From Leptospiraceae bacterium (GTDB lineage Bacteria; Spirochaetota; Leptospiria; Leptospirales; Leptospiraceae): DNA of 36,225 nt. Positions 1 to 8,105 of this stretch are shown here, piece after piece. A program made the translations under genes and the position numbers. The number at the start of each line of letters is the position of its first letter. The first letter of the stretch is position 1. The stretch lies in the NCBI GenBank assembly GCA_024233875.1, contig JACKPB010000017.1:1-36225 (forward strand), given 5' to 3'. The notes under the pieces were generated by a model, which made no database searches, was not told the DNA's origin, and was given only the letters and a program-made list of their open reading frames with translations.

Positions 1-1
1 T

Positions 2-118
2 TGGACTACATCTAATTGTGAATTCTCCAACACCATACAAATCACACATTGTGGAACTTACTTTGTATACCAACTCCCTATCCCACCGAATTGTTCGTTA
101 AGGTATTGCACGCAATAA
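2..118 (+). CDS. C-terminal fragment of a D8C-domain protein (5' part outside window)
   Basis: Reading frame 2 is open from the window edge to a TAA at 116-118 and gives 38 residues. Its end contains CGTYFVYQLP followed by CSLRYCTQ. This is nearly the same as the end of the lipoprotein at 9348-11897 (CGSYFVYQLP, CNYRYCTTN), and both resemble the end of the vertebrate uromodulin/GP2/OIT3 D8C domain, which from memory finishes with a YYVYRL segment and CNLRYCT. Four cysteines of the domain fall inside the fragment (codons at 17, 50, 92 and 107). The start, signal peptide and upstream domains are not in the window. It is probably a second member of the same surface lipoprotein family. The frame and the match to the second gene are seen directly; function is unknown. 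Confidence 0.8.
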   Translation, partial: WTTSNCEFSNTIQITHCGTYFVYQLPIPPNCSLRYCTQ

Positions 119-153
119 ATCCCTCTTGGTTGGATATGAAAAGATCTATTTAA

Positions 154-310
154 CTCATCTTACGCATTATTGTATTTTTCTAATTTTTTTTAGTCTAAAA
201 TCAAAATCAATTTTTACTAATTAATCAATAAAAATATGGGTTTGGGCGATAGCCCAAGCTGCCGGCAGGCTCCCTGCAACCTCACATTTCGCTTCTTTGC
301 CTAATGTGAG
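154..310 (+). repeat. Family A intergenic repeat, copy A1 (157 bp, MITE-like)
   Basis: The copy starts CTCATCTTACGCA and ends with AATGTGAG, so the ends are imperfect inverted repeats. TTAA lies on both sides (150-153 and 311-314). Inside are a TTGGGC/GCCCAA hairpin with a 4-base loop (read on the minus strand), a GCAGG-CTC-CCTGC hairpin and a CTCACATT/AATGTGAG hairpin, plus a T-rich left half. Copies of exactly the same length lie in reverse orientation at 31071-31227 and 35936-36092. There is no coding capacity, so if mobile it would depend on a transposase elsewhere. Confidence 0.85.
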
Positions 311-312
311 TT

Positions 313-843
313 AATAGATAAAATTTATCATCCAAGGACTCCACTCCTCTCGAGAGGGCAGGGGGTGGTTAAAAATTGTATCGAGACCCCACTCTTAGAG
401 AAGGATTCTCCTATCTCTATTAAAAGTTACATTTTACTTTGATGGTTTACTTATTTTTTTGAATATTTGTTTCTTCATAATGAATGGACTTACTAAAATT
501 CTCGATATAAGAACCATTGGAAATACTAGAAGTTTTGGTCAATAGGGGTAAGATCCAACCTAATATTCTGGATTCAATTTTCATATCAAATCCGGTCATT
601 ATTACCAAGTTTTCTGATTTGCTACAATTATTTTTCATTTCTGTTACAAAGAATTAAGGTGAATTCCTACCAACCTTGAATTTATTGATTCTTTTTAAAA
701 ATGACCTGTAAATTCGGAGCCTAAAAAATTTCTCTCTGTTAAGCTCATTTTATATTTGTGACACCATCATGTAACAATTCTCGCCTATTCTGATCCTATC
801 AAGAGAAGAAACTCTCATGAAAGATTAGGAGTAAATTTAAAAT
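313..843. other. Gene-free stretch upstream of the 844 lipoprotein
   Basis: I see no convincing gene here. A 63-codon minus-strand frame at 447-638 has no recognisable signal or domain and was rejected. Near 340-420 there is a short GC-richer patch with the palindrome CTCTCGAGAG and the partly self-complementary GAGAAGGATTCTCC, possibly the remnant of another repeat. The stretch closer to 844 probably holds the promoter of the downstream lipoprotein/TonB group, including the inverted repeat listed at 756-777. Confidence 0.5.
756..777. promoter_or_regulatory. Inverted repeat, candidate operator before the lipoprotein/TonB group
   Basis: TTGTGACA and TGTAACAA are separated by six bases and form an imperfect palindrome with one mismatch per half-site, about 67 bp before the ATG at 844. 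Geometry and position fit a repressor or activator site controlling the lipoprotein-TonB receptor group. I cannot match it to a specific known box: it is neither a good Fur box nor a good CRP box. The site is seen in the sequence; its role is inference. Confidence 0.3.
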
Positions 844-2163
844 ATGGAAAGATTTCAATTGAGAACAAAACTATTAGTTTTGCTTATAGCAGTTAGTTTT
901 ATAAACTGCAATCCTTTTGCAAAAAAAGAAAAAAATGATAACTCCGCGGCTTTAGCTGCATTGCTTTTAAGTTCTTCAGCGAGCTATACTATAAATCCTA
1001 CTGCCGGTGAAACAATTTGTGATGGTACAGGTAAGGGAAGTCCTACAACTGTAACCGGTGACATTTCATCCAGTACTACATGGAGTGGTGCGGTTCTCCT
1101 ATCCGGAACAGTAACAGTTAAGTCAGGTGCAACTCTAACAGTTAGCCCCGGAACTACAGTTTATGGCCAAACTGGTTCCTCACTTTTTATCGTTCAGGGT
1201 GCAAAGCTCAATGCGATCGGAACTGCAACATTGCCTATTTGTTTTACATCAGCCAAATCTCCCGGACTTCGGGCACCCGGCGATTGGGGTGGAGTCGTTC
1301 TCATCGGAAATGCAGTGGGTAGTAGAACTGCTGTCACTGAGGGTGTAAATAAACTAGCTTATGGTTCGGGAACTGATGACACAGACTCTTCCGGTACTCT
1401 AAAATATGTTATTGTTGAGTTTGCAGGAAATGAAGTTTCAGCCGGTGATGAGCTCAATGGTATTTCATCCTATACTGTTGGATCCGGAACTACTTATGAC
1501 TATGTTCAGGTTCACAGAGGATTGGATGATGGCTTTGAGACCTGGGGAGGAAAACTTCAGGGTACTCATATGGTCGTTACCGGTGGTATGGATGATGACT
1601 TTGATATGGATGAAGGTTTCCACGGTTCTTTCCAATATCTAATTGGAGTAAAATATCCTACAGCATGTGGTGGAACTGCTTCTTCTGACCCTCATGGGAT
1701 GGAAATGGATGGAGTACACTCCGGTGGAAACTGTTCTGTGTCCTCAGGTTGTTCAAATCCAACAGTTTCTAATTATGTATTGATCGGTCAGAGTGTAACA
1801 AACTCCTATGCTGAAAGACATAGAGAAGGTATGGCAGGAACATTCACAAATGGAATCTCCTATCAATTCACAAAAGGTCCGGTATGTGATAATTCTTCCG
1901 CTTACCCTGCTACGACTTCTGCATTCTCGAATGTAGCATCCGACATTGCCTTAACAAATAACTCTTCCTGTACAGGAACAGTGTCAGCTACAATCACAAA
2001 ACTTCCAGTAACATCCTTAGGTGGAATCGATGCAATCAATTGTGGGAATTCTGCAACAAAACCTGACTTCAATACAGTTTCTGATTATACAAGTTTTGTT
2101 GGAGCGGTGGATTCCAGTGTAGCCAATTGGTGGTCGGGTTGGACTGTCTACAGAGGAAAATAA
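844..2163 (+). CDS. Surface lipoprotein with beta-helix-like (GDWGG-type) domain, paired with a TonB receptor
   Basis: A 439-residue predicted lipoprotein: hydrophobic signal, then a lipobox ending FINC with Cys22. After a charged linker comes ALAALLL, a motif shared with other lipoproteins in this window. The body has features of a known parallel beta-helix-like family: TVKSGATLTVSPGT, an APGDWGGVVLIG segment (near residue 145) and the DDGFETWGG / GMDDDFDMDEGF region (near 228-258). Several cysteines follow. As I recall, relatives often sit next to TonB-dependent receptors with carboxypeptidase-like N-termini, as here (2898-5870), so a role as partner or substrate-binding lipoprotein is a reasonable inference. 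Asp, His and Met are dense at about residues 245-295, which could bind metal, but acidic stretches are normal for the family. GGAG at 828-831 supports the ATG, with rather long spacing. Function unproven. Confidence 0.75.
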   Translation: MERFQLRTKLLVLLIAVSFINCNPFAKKEKNDNSAALAALLLSSSASYTINPTAGETICDGTGKGSPTTVTGDISSSTTWSGAVLLSGTVTVKSGATLTVSPGTTVYGQTGSSLFIVQGAKLNAIGTATLPICFTSAKSPGLRAPGDWGGVVLIGNAVGSRTAVTEGVNKLAYGSGTDDTDSSGTLKYVIVEFAGNEVSAGDELNGISSYTVGSGTTYDYVQVHRGLDDGFETWGGKLQGTHMVVTGGMDDDFDMDEGFHGSFQYLIGVKYPTACGGTASSDPHGMEMDGVHSGGNCSVSSGCSNPTVSNYVLIGQSVTNSYAERHREGMAGTFTNGISYQFTKGPVCDNSSAYPATTSAFSNVASDIALTNNSSCTGTVSATITKLPVTSLGGIDAINCGNSATKPDFNTVSDYTSFVGAVDSSVANWWSGWTVYRGK

Positions 2164-2196
2164 TTTTTAAGTAAGAAATAAATCAATTTTTACAAC

Positions 2197-2229
2197 AGGA
2201 GAGTTTACTGATTCAGTTGCTCTCCTTTT
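2197..2229 (+). terminator. Stem-loop after the 844 lipoprotein (terminator or attenuator)
   Basis: AGGAGAG (2197-2203) pairs with CTCTCCT (2220-2226), with an inner ACTG/CAGT stem, followed by TTTTG. The T-run is short, so termination may be partial. That would make the first lipoprotein more abundant than the downstream TonB receptor. Confidence 0.6.
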
Positions 2230-2303
2230 GCATTTGATTGGGATATTTAAAAAAAATCCCATATTTTTTGATTTATAAACATTACTTTAGAAAAAGGAAC
2301 TAA

Positions 2304-2864
2304 ATGAAATTCTTATACTACTTAATTGTACCTTTCCTAGTTTTTACTCTCTTTTGCAAAAAAAGCAATTCAATTTCTCAAACAGAGGCAGAAGAGAATA
2401 AACAACGTATTGCTGATGGATATCGAAGTCAGATCAAAGATCACTATGTATTACTTGATGCAAAACCATCAAAGGAGGAAGCTCTGGAATACTTTCTCAA
2501 AGGAATTGCATCCGGAAATAAAGGTGCTTTTGGTTGCAACGAAGAAGAATACAAAAACATCTTCTTACCGAATCAGGTGGATGAGAACAATTTATCATCC
2601 TATATGGAACCTGATAAGGCCTGGGAGATAGCGAGTTTTAGAAGAGAAGTAGCCATTGAAAGCCTTTCAAGGTCACTACTTGGAAAAACTTTTCAGGTAA
2701 AACAAATCAATTGGAAAAAGTTAAATCGAAAACTAAACAATTTAATAGGGCATCAAATCGGTTCTATTGAATTAGAAATCGAGGGAGAAATCCAATCCAC
2801 AGAAGCAGTAAAATTGATTATAGAACATGAAAATCAATTCAAAGTCTGTGTATTCGCAAAATAA
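2304..2864 (+). CDS. Small predicted lipoprotein, unknown function
   Basis: A 186-residue protein with a signal ending FTLFC (Cys18) followed by KKS, a plausible spirochaetal lipobox. The rest is charged and soluble-looking, with one further cysteine near residue 78 and a C-terminal half that reads like a small alpha/beta fold (QIGSIELEIEGEI, VKLIIEHENQFKVCVF). I do not recognise a family. AGGA four bases upstream of the ATG supports the start. The gene is 33 bp before the TonB-dependent receptor and very likely cotranscribed with it, so it may be an accessory of that uptake system. Confidence 0.7.
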   Translation: MKFLYYLIVPFLVFTLFCKKSNSISQTEAEENKQRIADGYRSQIKDHYVLLDAKPSKEEALEYFLKGIASGNKGAFGCNEEEYKNIFLPNQVDENNLSSYMEPDKAWEIASFRREVAIESLSRSLLGKTFQVKQINWKKLNRKLNNLIGHQIGSIELEIEGEIQSTEAVKLIIEHENQFKVCVFAK

Positions 2865-2897
2865 AAAAAATTCTTTGATTTATTATAGGAGTAAAAA

Positions 2898-5870
2898 ATG
2901 GACAAATTAAAAAAATTCAAATGGAAGCATTTAGTTGTATTACTAAATCTATTTATCTCTAGTTCTGTATTTGCAACGGGGCAAATACGGGGAAAGATAA
3001 TCGATTCCGAAACAGGTGATCCTGTTTTTGGTGCCACTGTCGCGATTCCTAATATCAAAAAAGGAACAAAGACTGATTTTGATGGAAAGTACCAATTGGA
3101 TCTCGATCCCGGAACCTATGTTGTCAGTTTCCAAATGTTTGGATACGATTCTCAAAAGAAAAAAGTTACTATCACAGAAGGACAGGTTTTAGACGTAAAT
3201 CTTACCTTTGGTATCAAGACTCTCGATACAGTAGAAGTCACAGACAGAGCCTTAAACAACACAGAAGCCTCCCTACTCGCCCTTCAGAAAAAAAGTGGAA
3301 CTGTTTCCGATGGAATTTCCCAAGAAGCAATCAAGAAAAGTCCGGATTCATCTGCAGGTGAAGTCGCCAAGAGGGTTACAGGTATTACCTTACTCGGTGG
3401 AAAATATGTTTTTGTACGGGGTCTGGGGGAAAGATATTCGAATACAATGCTAAACAATGCTATGATTCCTTCTCCGGAACCGGACAAAAGAGTTGTTCCA
3501 CTTGATATTTTTCCGGCCGGACTCATAAAAAATATTCGAATCATAAAGACTTTTGCGCCTGAGGATTCAGCAGAGTTTTCAGGTGGATTGGTAAAAATTG
3601 AAACTCAGGAATATCCTGATCAGTTTACAATGAATTTTAGTGTTGGAGTAGCAAGAAACTATCAGACAACAGGAAATAAGTTCTTAACTTTCAATGGTGG
3701 AGATGATCTGGGTAGAACTTCTTCTTCACAGGATCTACCTTCTCAAATAACTTCATTACCCAATAGCATACCTTTTGTAGAAGGTAACCGATTCGGTGGA
3801 ATTCCTGCGGGACTTGTAAAAACTACACCTCTCAGTTTGCCCCAGCAGTGGAATCCGGATAAGATCACCGCACCGTATGACAAAAACTTTTCCTTCAGTA
3901 TCGGAAATTCCTTTAAGTATTCTGAAGATGGAAAAAGATTCGGTATCATTTTTGGAACTTCCCTGAACAATACTTATCGATTCAAACAGGAAAAAATAGT
4001 TAGATATCAACCTACAAATCTTATCAATAACTTTGTAAAACAAACTACTATCCTCACTAAAAACCAGGAACAGGATTCTGATATTTACAATCAGGACAGA
4101 CTCTTCGGAAGCAATTTGAATCTAGCTCTCGAACTCGCCAAAGGTCACCAATTGCATTGGAAAAATCTTTATTCTGTGAATTCTGATAAAAACGTGAGAA
4201 TCTCGAAGGGCTCGAATTACATAGATACTTTTGATTTCAATGCGATTACAAATACATTTACCTCAAGACAGGTACTCAACTCAAACTTCGGTGGGACACA
4301 TGCTCTGAATTTTGGAGCAAGACCTCATAAATTAGATTGGGCATTTGTATATTCCCAAGCCAAAAGAGATCAGCCCAATTTGAATTCTACAATTTGGTCC
4401 AGAGGATCAGGAGCTTCTTTCAGTACTCCCTATCGACTTTTGGGAGCTTCGCCCAACGGAACCAGATTCTACTCGAATTCTGCGGATGATGTAAGATCCT
4501 ATATCTTAAACTATGAGATTCCTTTCAATCAATGGGATGGATTGAAATCCGCATTCAAACTCGGAACTATGATCACAGATCGTTTCAAGAGCTTTACTTA
4601 CAGACAATTCAACCAACTACTGGCCGGTAGCAACGCTCCCAACGAAGCAGCTAATATCTATCCGATTCCCGGTGACATTGCCTTTTCTCCACTGGTTTAT
4701 TTGAATAGTCAAAGAACTTTTACAGAATATGTAGTCCCAAATGCATTTGATGCCATACAAAAATTAAAAGCTTATTATGCTCAGGTAGACATGCCCATTC
4801 TACCTAAGGTTAGATTTTTAGGAGGTGTGAGATATGAAGACAGTTACCAAAAAGCAACTACTTTTATACAATCCGAAGCAAACAATCCTCTGCTAAACCC
4901 CGGATATGGTTGTGATTTCAGCAATGACAATACGAGAGTAGCACTTATTGCAGGAGGACTCTGTAATGTAAACAATAACGGAGTGGGTGAACTGCATAAG
5001 AAAGATAAATTACCTTCTGCAAATTTCACTTATGAACTGAAAGATGATATGAATCTTAGGTTAGGATATTCAGAAACTGTTACCAGACCGGATCTGAGGG
5101 AACTTTCTCCTTTTGCTTTTACACCATACTATGGAGCACCTACGATTCAGGGAAATGCATCTCTTCAGAGAACCTACATTCATAACTATGATCTTAGATG
5201 GGAATGGTATCTGAAAGGAAGCGATTTTGTTGGAGTCGGTTTATTCAACAAAGAACTCTCAAATCCAATAGAAATGATAGGTCAGCCTGTAGCCGGTGGA
5301 ATCTCACCTCTCTTTACCTATACGAATGCACAAAAAGCTTACATAAGGGGGATTGAGCTCGATTATAGAAAAGAATTTTGGGGACGATTTAAAGCAGAAA
5401 CCAACTTCTTTCTCATCAAATCCAGGGTAGATGTCCTCTCCTGGGAGACTTTCGCAGCAGCTAAGGGAGGTTTACTATCTATTTATTCTAAGGCATTTGC
5501 TTATGATCCTACGAATCTCTCAAGACCTTTGCAGGGACAATCTCCTTACGTGTTTAATTTTAAATTAAGCTACTACTTAACTAAAAAGAAAAATTCCACT
5601 ATCGGTGTTTATTACAATCTTTTTGGAGATAGAATCTATGCTGTGGGTGCCAACGGGACTCCTGATGCATACGAAAAAGGTGTTGGTGTAACCGATTTAG
5701 TACTTCAGTATTTCCACCTTGATAAATATGAATTCAAAATCGCAGCTAAAAACATAATGAACACAAGGTTTCAGATCTACCAAATCGATCCTATATCAAA
5801 TCATAAAAATCTCTTCCTGTCTTACAGAGAAGGTATGACTGTTGCCTTTTCAGCAGGCGTAAAATTTTAA
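2898..5870 (+). CDS. TonB-dependent outer-membrane receptor with N-terminal carboxypeptidase-regulatory-like domain
   Basis: A 990-residue outer-membrane active-transport protein. Residues 1-26 are a Sec signal (cleavage after VFA). Residues ~28-110 form a carboxypeptidase-regulatory-like beta-sandwich (IRGKIIDSETGDPVFGATV, DLDPGTYVVSFQMFGYD). A TonB-box-like DTVEVT follows near residue 113. The plug domain spans ~130-250 and includes GGKYVFVRGLGERYSNT and AEFSGGLVKIET. The remainder is a 22-strand-type beta barrel ending in AGVKF with a terminal Phe, the usual BAM recognition end. AGGAG lies just before the ATG. The substrate cannot be read from the sequence; iron complexes, copper complexes and oligosaccharides are all possible. 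No exbB, exbD or tonB gene is in the window. The flanking lipoproteins (844, 2304, 5885) suggest a dedicated uptake complex. Confidence 0.9.
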   Translation: MDKLKKFKWKHLVVLLNLFISSSVFATGQIRGKIIDSETGDPVFGATVAIPNIKKGTKTDFDGKYQLDLDPGTYVVSFQMFGYDSQKKKVTITEGQVLDVNLTFGIKTLDTVEVTDRALNNTEASLLALQKKSGTVSDGISQEAIKKSPDSSAGEVAKRVTGITLLGGKYVFVRGLGERYSNTMLNNAMIPSPEPDKRVVPLDIFPAGLIKNIRIIKTFAPEDSAEFSGGLVKIETQEYPDQFTMNFSVGVARNYQTTGNKFLTFNGGDDLGRTSSSQDLPSQITSLPNSIPFVEGNRFGGIPAGLVKTTPLSLPQQWNPDKITAPYDKNFSFSIGNSFKYSEDGKRFGIIFGTSLNNTYRFKQEKIVRYQPTNLINNFVKQTTILTKNQEQDSDIYNQDRLFGSNLNLALELAKGHQLHWKNLYSVNSDKNVRISKGSNYIDTFDFNAITNTFTSRQVLNSNFGGTHALNFGARPHKLDWAFVYSQAKRDQPNLNSTIWSRGSGASFSTPYRLLGASPNGTRFYSNSADDVRSYILNYEIPFNQWDGLKSAFKLGTMITDRFKSFTYRQFNQLLAGSNAPNEAANIYPIPGDIAFSPLVYLNSQRTFTEYVVPNAFDAIQKLKAYYAQVDMPILPKVRFLGGVRYEDSYQKATTFIQSEANNPLLNPGYGCDFSNDNTRVALIAGGLCNVNNNGVGELHKKDKLPSANFTYELKDDMNLRLGYSETVTRPDLRELSPFAFTPYYGAPTIQGNASLQRTYIHNYDLRWEWYLKGSDFVGVGLFNKELSNPIEMIGQPVAGGISPLFTYTNAQKAYIRGIELDYRKEFWGRFKAETNFFLIKSRVDVLSWETFAAAKGGLLSIYSKAFAYDPTNLSRPLQGQSPYVFNFKLSYYLTKKKNSTIGVYYNLFGDRIYAVGANGTPDAYEKGVGVTDLVLQYFHLDKYEFKIAAKNIMNTRFQIYQIDPISNHKNLFLSYREGMTVAFSAGVKF

Positions 5871-5884
5871 TCGGGGTATAAGAA

Positions 5885-6799
5885 ATGAAAACAAAACTTA
5901 TATTTACATTTTTATTAGTATTAAGTATCACAAATTGCTCGAGTCTGGGAAAGAAGCAAGAGCCCGTTGAATCTCCCGTAAAAGTTGAAAAAACGGAAGG
6001 ATTCAATCCGGATTCAAAAAAAATTGCTACTATGAGCGTCTACAACCTGGATAAAAAGCAGTTGGGTGACAAATCTGACATTATCCTGGTTTCCTTCGGG
6101 GCTTCTGTAGATGCACGAATTGGCGAAATCTATGGAAACTCAGTAGTGGGAGGCGATGAAATTACAAAACTAGCCGCCAAGCTCAAGCTGAAGGATTTTG
6201 ATAAAACAGTTGAAAATTTTGCAGAGTCTGCTGTATCGGGAGGAGTTCTTTCGGAAGCATCCATAAAAACACTTTCTACAATTACATCCAAAGGAAAAAT
6301 CGACTCCCTTGCCCTTCCTATCGTCTCTGGAGGATTTGATACCTTAAAAACCGGTAACGAGATTTCAATTGTAATTGCGATTTTTGAGGCCAAAACGGCA
6401 AAAATTGGTCTCATAGGAAAACACTCCGCTATCAAAGCAAAACAGGAAGATATTTCCCTAGCTGAATCAAAGCCCGATCAGGCAAAAGCTAATATGATGT
6501 TGGGATTACTTGAGAAAAATGAAATTCTTATGAAAGAAATCCAAAATCAAAAGCTGAATAAGAACATCTCAAATGAAATAGCAACCGGAAAAGAAGACCC
6601 ATCAACCAAGGATCAGACCGCGGAAGTGAAATCAGAAGAAAATGTGGAGGAGGCAGTAGCAAAAACTCAGGATACCAATCAAAACAATACCGAGGAGGAA
6701 GCACTCCAGGGATTGGACAATTGGTTGGTAAGTAAGATCAAAATTGGACTGGGTCCCTTAGTTCTTGGATTTACAGGTCTATTGTTTCTATTCCTATAA
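5885..6799 (+). CDS. Predicted lipoprotein with C-terminal membrane segment; paralogue of the 24344 lipoprotein
   Basis: A 304-residue protein with a lipobox ending ITNC (Cys18), 14 bp after the TonB receptor and so in the same transcript. Its central region is clearly related to the lipoprotein on the minus strand at 24344-25012: both have FNP-S-K-TM near the start, a FG-A-G-IY-GG block and an ALP/AFP-VSGG-D-L block. It then adds an acidic, Gln/Glu/Asn-rich linker (residues ~205-275) and ends in a strongly hydrophobic stretch (LGPLVLGFTGLLFLFL). A lipid anchor at one end and a membrane segment at the other is odd for a lipoprotein and could bridge two membranes or cap in one. No function is recognised. 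Only a weak Shine-Dalgarno sequence precedes the ATG, so translation may depend on the upstream gene. Confidence 0.75.
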   Translation: MKTKLIFTFLLVLSITNCSSLGKKQEPVESPVKVEKTEGFNPDSKKIATMSVYNLDKKQLGDKSDIILVSFGASVDARIGEIYGNSVVGGDEITKLAAKLKLKDFDKTVENFAESAVSGGVLSEASIKTLSTITSKGKIDSLALPIVSGGFDTLKTGNEISIVIAIFEAKTAKIGLIGKHSAIKAKQEDISLAESKPDQAKANMMLGLLEKNEILMKEIQNQKLNKNISNEIATGKEDPSTKDQTAEVKSEENVEEAVAKTQDTNQNNTEEEALQGLDNWLVSKIKIGLGPLVLGFTGLLFLFL

Positions 6800-6813
6800 T
6801 AAATAGAATACTG

Positions 6814-6845
6814 GATTCCCTAAGCAATTAGGGAATCATTTTTTA
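6814..6845 (+). terminator. Rho-independent terminator ending the TonB receptor group
   Basis: GATTCCCTAA (6814-6823) pairs perfectly with TTAGGGAATC (6828-6837) around a GCAA tetraloop, followed by ATTTTTTATT. It closes transcription coming from 5885-6799 before the convergent SCO1 operon. Confidence 0.9.
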
Positions 6846-6890
6846 TTCTGTAGTCTTTGAACCCAACCTCAAAACTAGTTATTGTCATTT

Positions 6891-7568
6891 TCAATCTTTC
6901 CGGCTCTCCTCTCTCAGAACTTCAAGATTTTTCAAAATGATAGGAATAGAATTCTTTGTCTTTCCCTGAAAGATACCCCGAACATAAAGATCTCTGTCCA
7001 AGAGATAAATATTTTCTGAGTGAACAAAATCAAAGGCTCCCTCAATACTCGTAAGCCTGGTATCCGCATTGAATGACCTTCGTGCTAGTTCGTATATCTT
7101 ATCCTTGTCTCCGGTTACAAAAATCCAATTCGAGTTGGATATGGACTGATCTTTTTTGTATTTCGCTATCTTAGATACAGAATCCGTCTGAGGGTCAATA
7201 CTTATAGAAAGCATTTGAAAATCTGAGGACCTTTCTAACTCTGGAGACAGCCCTTTCAAATGGGAAGTGATCAGAGGGCAGATACCTCTACAGGTTGTAT
7301 AGAAGAAACTAACTATTGTAAATTTTCCTTCTAAATTTTTTTCAGATACAGAATTACCTCCGGAGTCTGTCAGGTCTATTGACAAAAACCGTTTTAATTC
7401 TTCAGGATTTTTATCTTTATCCCAATCGGGATCCATGTTTTCGGATCGGAAGTAAGGTAATTTTCCTTTTTTAACACTTCCTAGATAAGATAAATCAGGA
7501 CGAAAAGGAGGTGCTTCTTCACCACAATTTAGGATAAGAAAAGATAGTACAATAATAATATATTTCAT
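6891..7568 (-). CDS. SCO1/SenC/PrrC-family lipoprotein (copper or thiol-redox protein)
   Basis: A 225-residue thioredoxin-fold protein with a lipobox ending ILNC (Cys15). It carries the family signature: Cys93 and Cys97 in TTCRGICP, and a conserved histidine at 183 in FDFVHSENIYLLD; these three residues bind copper in SCO proteins. The family delivers copper to the CuA site of cytochrome oxidase or acts as a thiol-disulfide reductase. NosZ, encoded at 16730, also has a CuA centre, so service to either enzyme is possible. The start ATG overlaps the stop of the upstream gene by four bases (ATGA), so translation is coupled. It is the third gene of a YHYH-MORN-SCO1 operon in which every product is a predicted lipoprotein. 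Family assignment is firm; the target is inference. Confidence 0.9.
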   Translation of the reverse strand: MKYIIIVLSFLILNCGEEAPPFRPDLSYLGSVKKGKLPYFRSENMDPDWDKDKNPEELKRFLSIDLTDSGGNSVSEKNLEGKFTIVSFFYTTCRGICPLITSHLKGLSPELERSSDFQMLSISIDPQTDSVSKIAKYKKDQSISNSNWIFVTGDKDKIYELARRSFNADTRLTSIEGAFDFVHSENIYLLDRDLYVRGIFQGKTKNSIPIILKNLEVLREESRKD

Positions 7569-8101
7569 TTTAATTTACTGGAATCGGCAGGATCACAGAG
7601 TTTACTGCCATCAAGACCAATGTAATCACCCTCTTCAAATCTAAGATTTAGAAAAATCTGACCTGTATCTCTCCATTTCTTAGTAACCAAGAGCACTCCT
7701 TTATCAGAATACTTTTCAAAAACAAATGGAACACCATTTCGATGCCACTTCCAGAACTCTCCCACAGGTTTGTCATCAATGTACTTTCCATAGGAACGAT
7801 AGGTTCCATCTTCGTGCCATTCACGAAATTCACCATTTCTCTTCCCGTCTGTATATGGGAAATCAGCTACCTTTATTCCATTTTGATGTACTATCGTTTC
7901 CACTCCATGTTTGAGACCTTCTCTATAGGGTTCTATCCTGCGTATCTCATTCATGTCTTCTACTCGATTTCCATTGAATAGCTTATTTCGGTAGTACAAT
8001 TTACCATTTTCAAATTGAAAGTAAGGACTGGATGCAAGAATTTCTTCCCCCCCACAATTGAGGAGGAAGAGGAAAGGCAGAAAGAAAAGAAATCGGATCA
8101 T
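7565..8101 (-). CDS. MORN/YwqK-type repeat lipoprotein
   Basis: A 178-residue predicted lipoprotein (signal ending LLNC, Cys16). From about residue 55 it carries repeats of the form Y-x-DGKRNGEFREWHEDGTYRSYG and DDKPVGEFWKWHRNGV, the Gly/Trp/Tyr pattern of MORN-like or 'YwqK antitoxin' repeats. Such repeats make small beta-hairpin sheets. The antitoxin label comes from database naming, and nothing here suggests a toxin partner. Four bases separate it from the YHYH gene and four bases overlap the SCO1 gene, so the three are one operon. A late Cys lies in KLCDP near the C-terminus. It may scaffold the other two lipoproteins, but that is inference. Confidence 0.8.
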   Translation of the reverse strand: MIRFLFFLPFLFLLNCGGEEILASSPYFQFENGKLYYRNKLFNGNRVEDMNEIRRIEPYREGLKHGVETIVHQNGIKVADFPYTDGKRNGEFREWHEDGTYRSYGKYIDDKPVGEFWKWHRNGVPFVFEKYSDKGVLLVTKKWRDTGQIFLNLRFEEGDYIGLDGSKLCDPADSSKLK

Positions 8102-8105
8102 TGAA

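Noticed and set aside
447..638. 63-codon minus-strand frame in the first intergenic region
   Set aside because: No signal, domain or ribosome site, and the composition is that of the AT-rich intergenic DNA around it.
7565..8101. Toxin-antitoxin role for the MORN/YwqK-repeat lipoprotein
   Set aside because: The antitoxin name is a database label. The protein has a lipoprotein signal and is in an operon with YHYH and SCO1 lipoproteins, with no toxin gene nearby.
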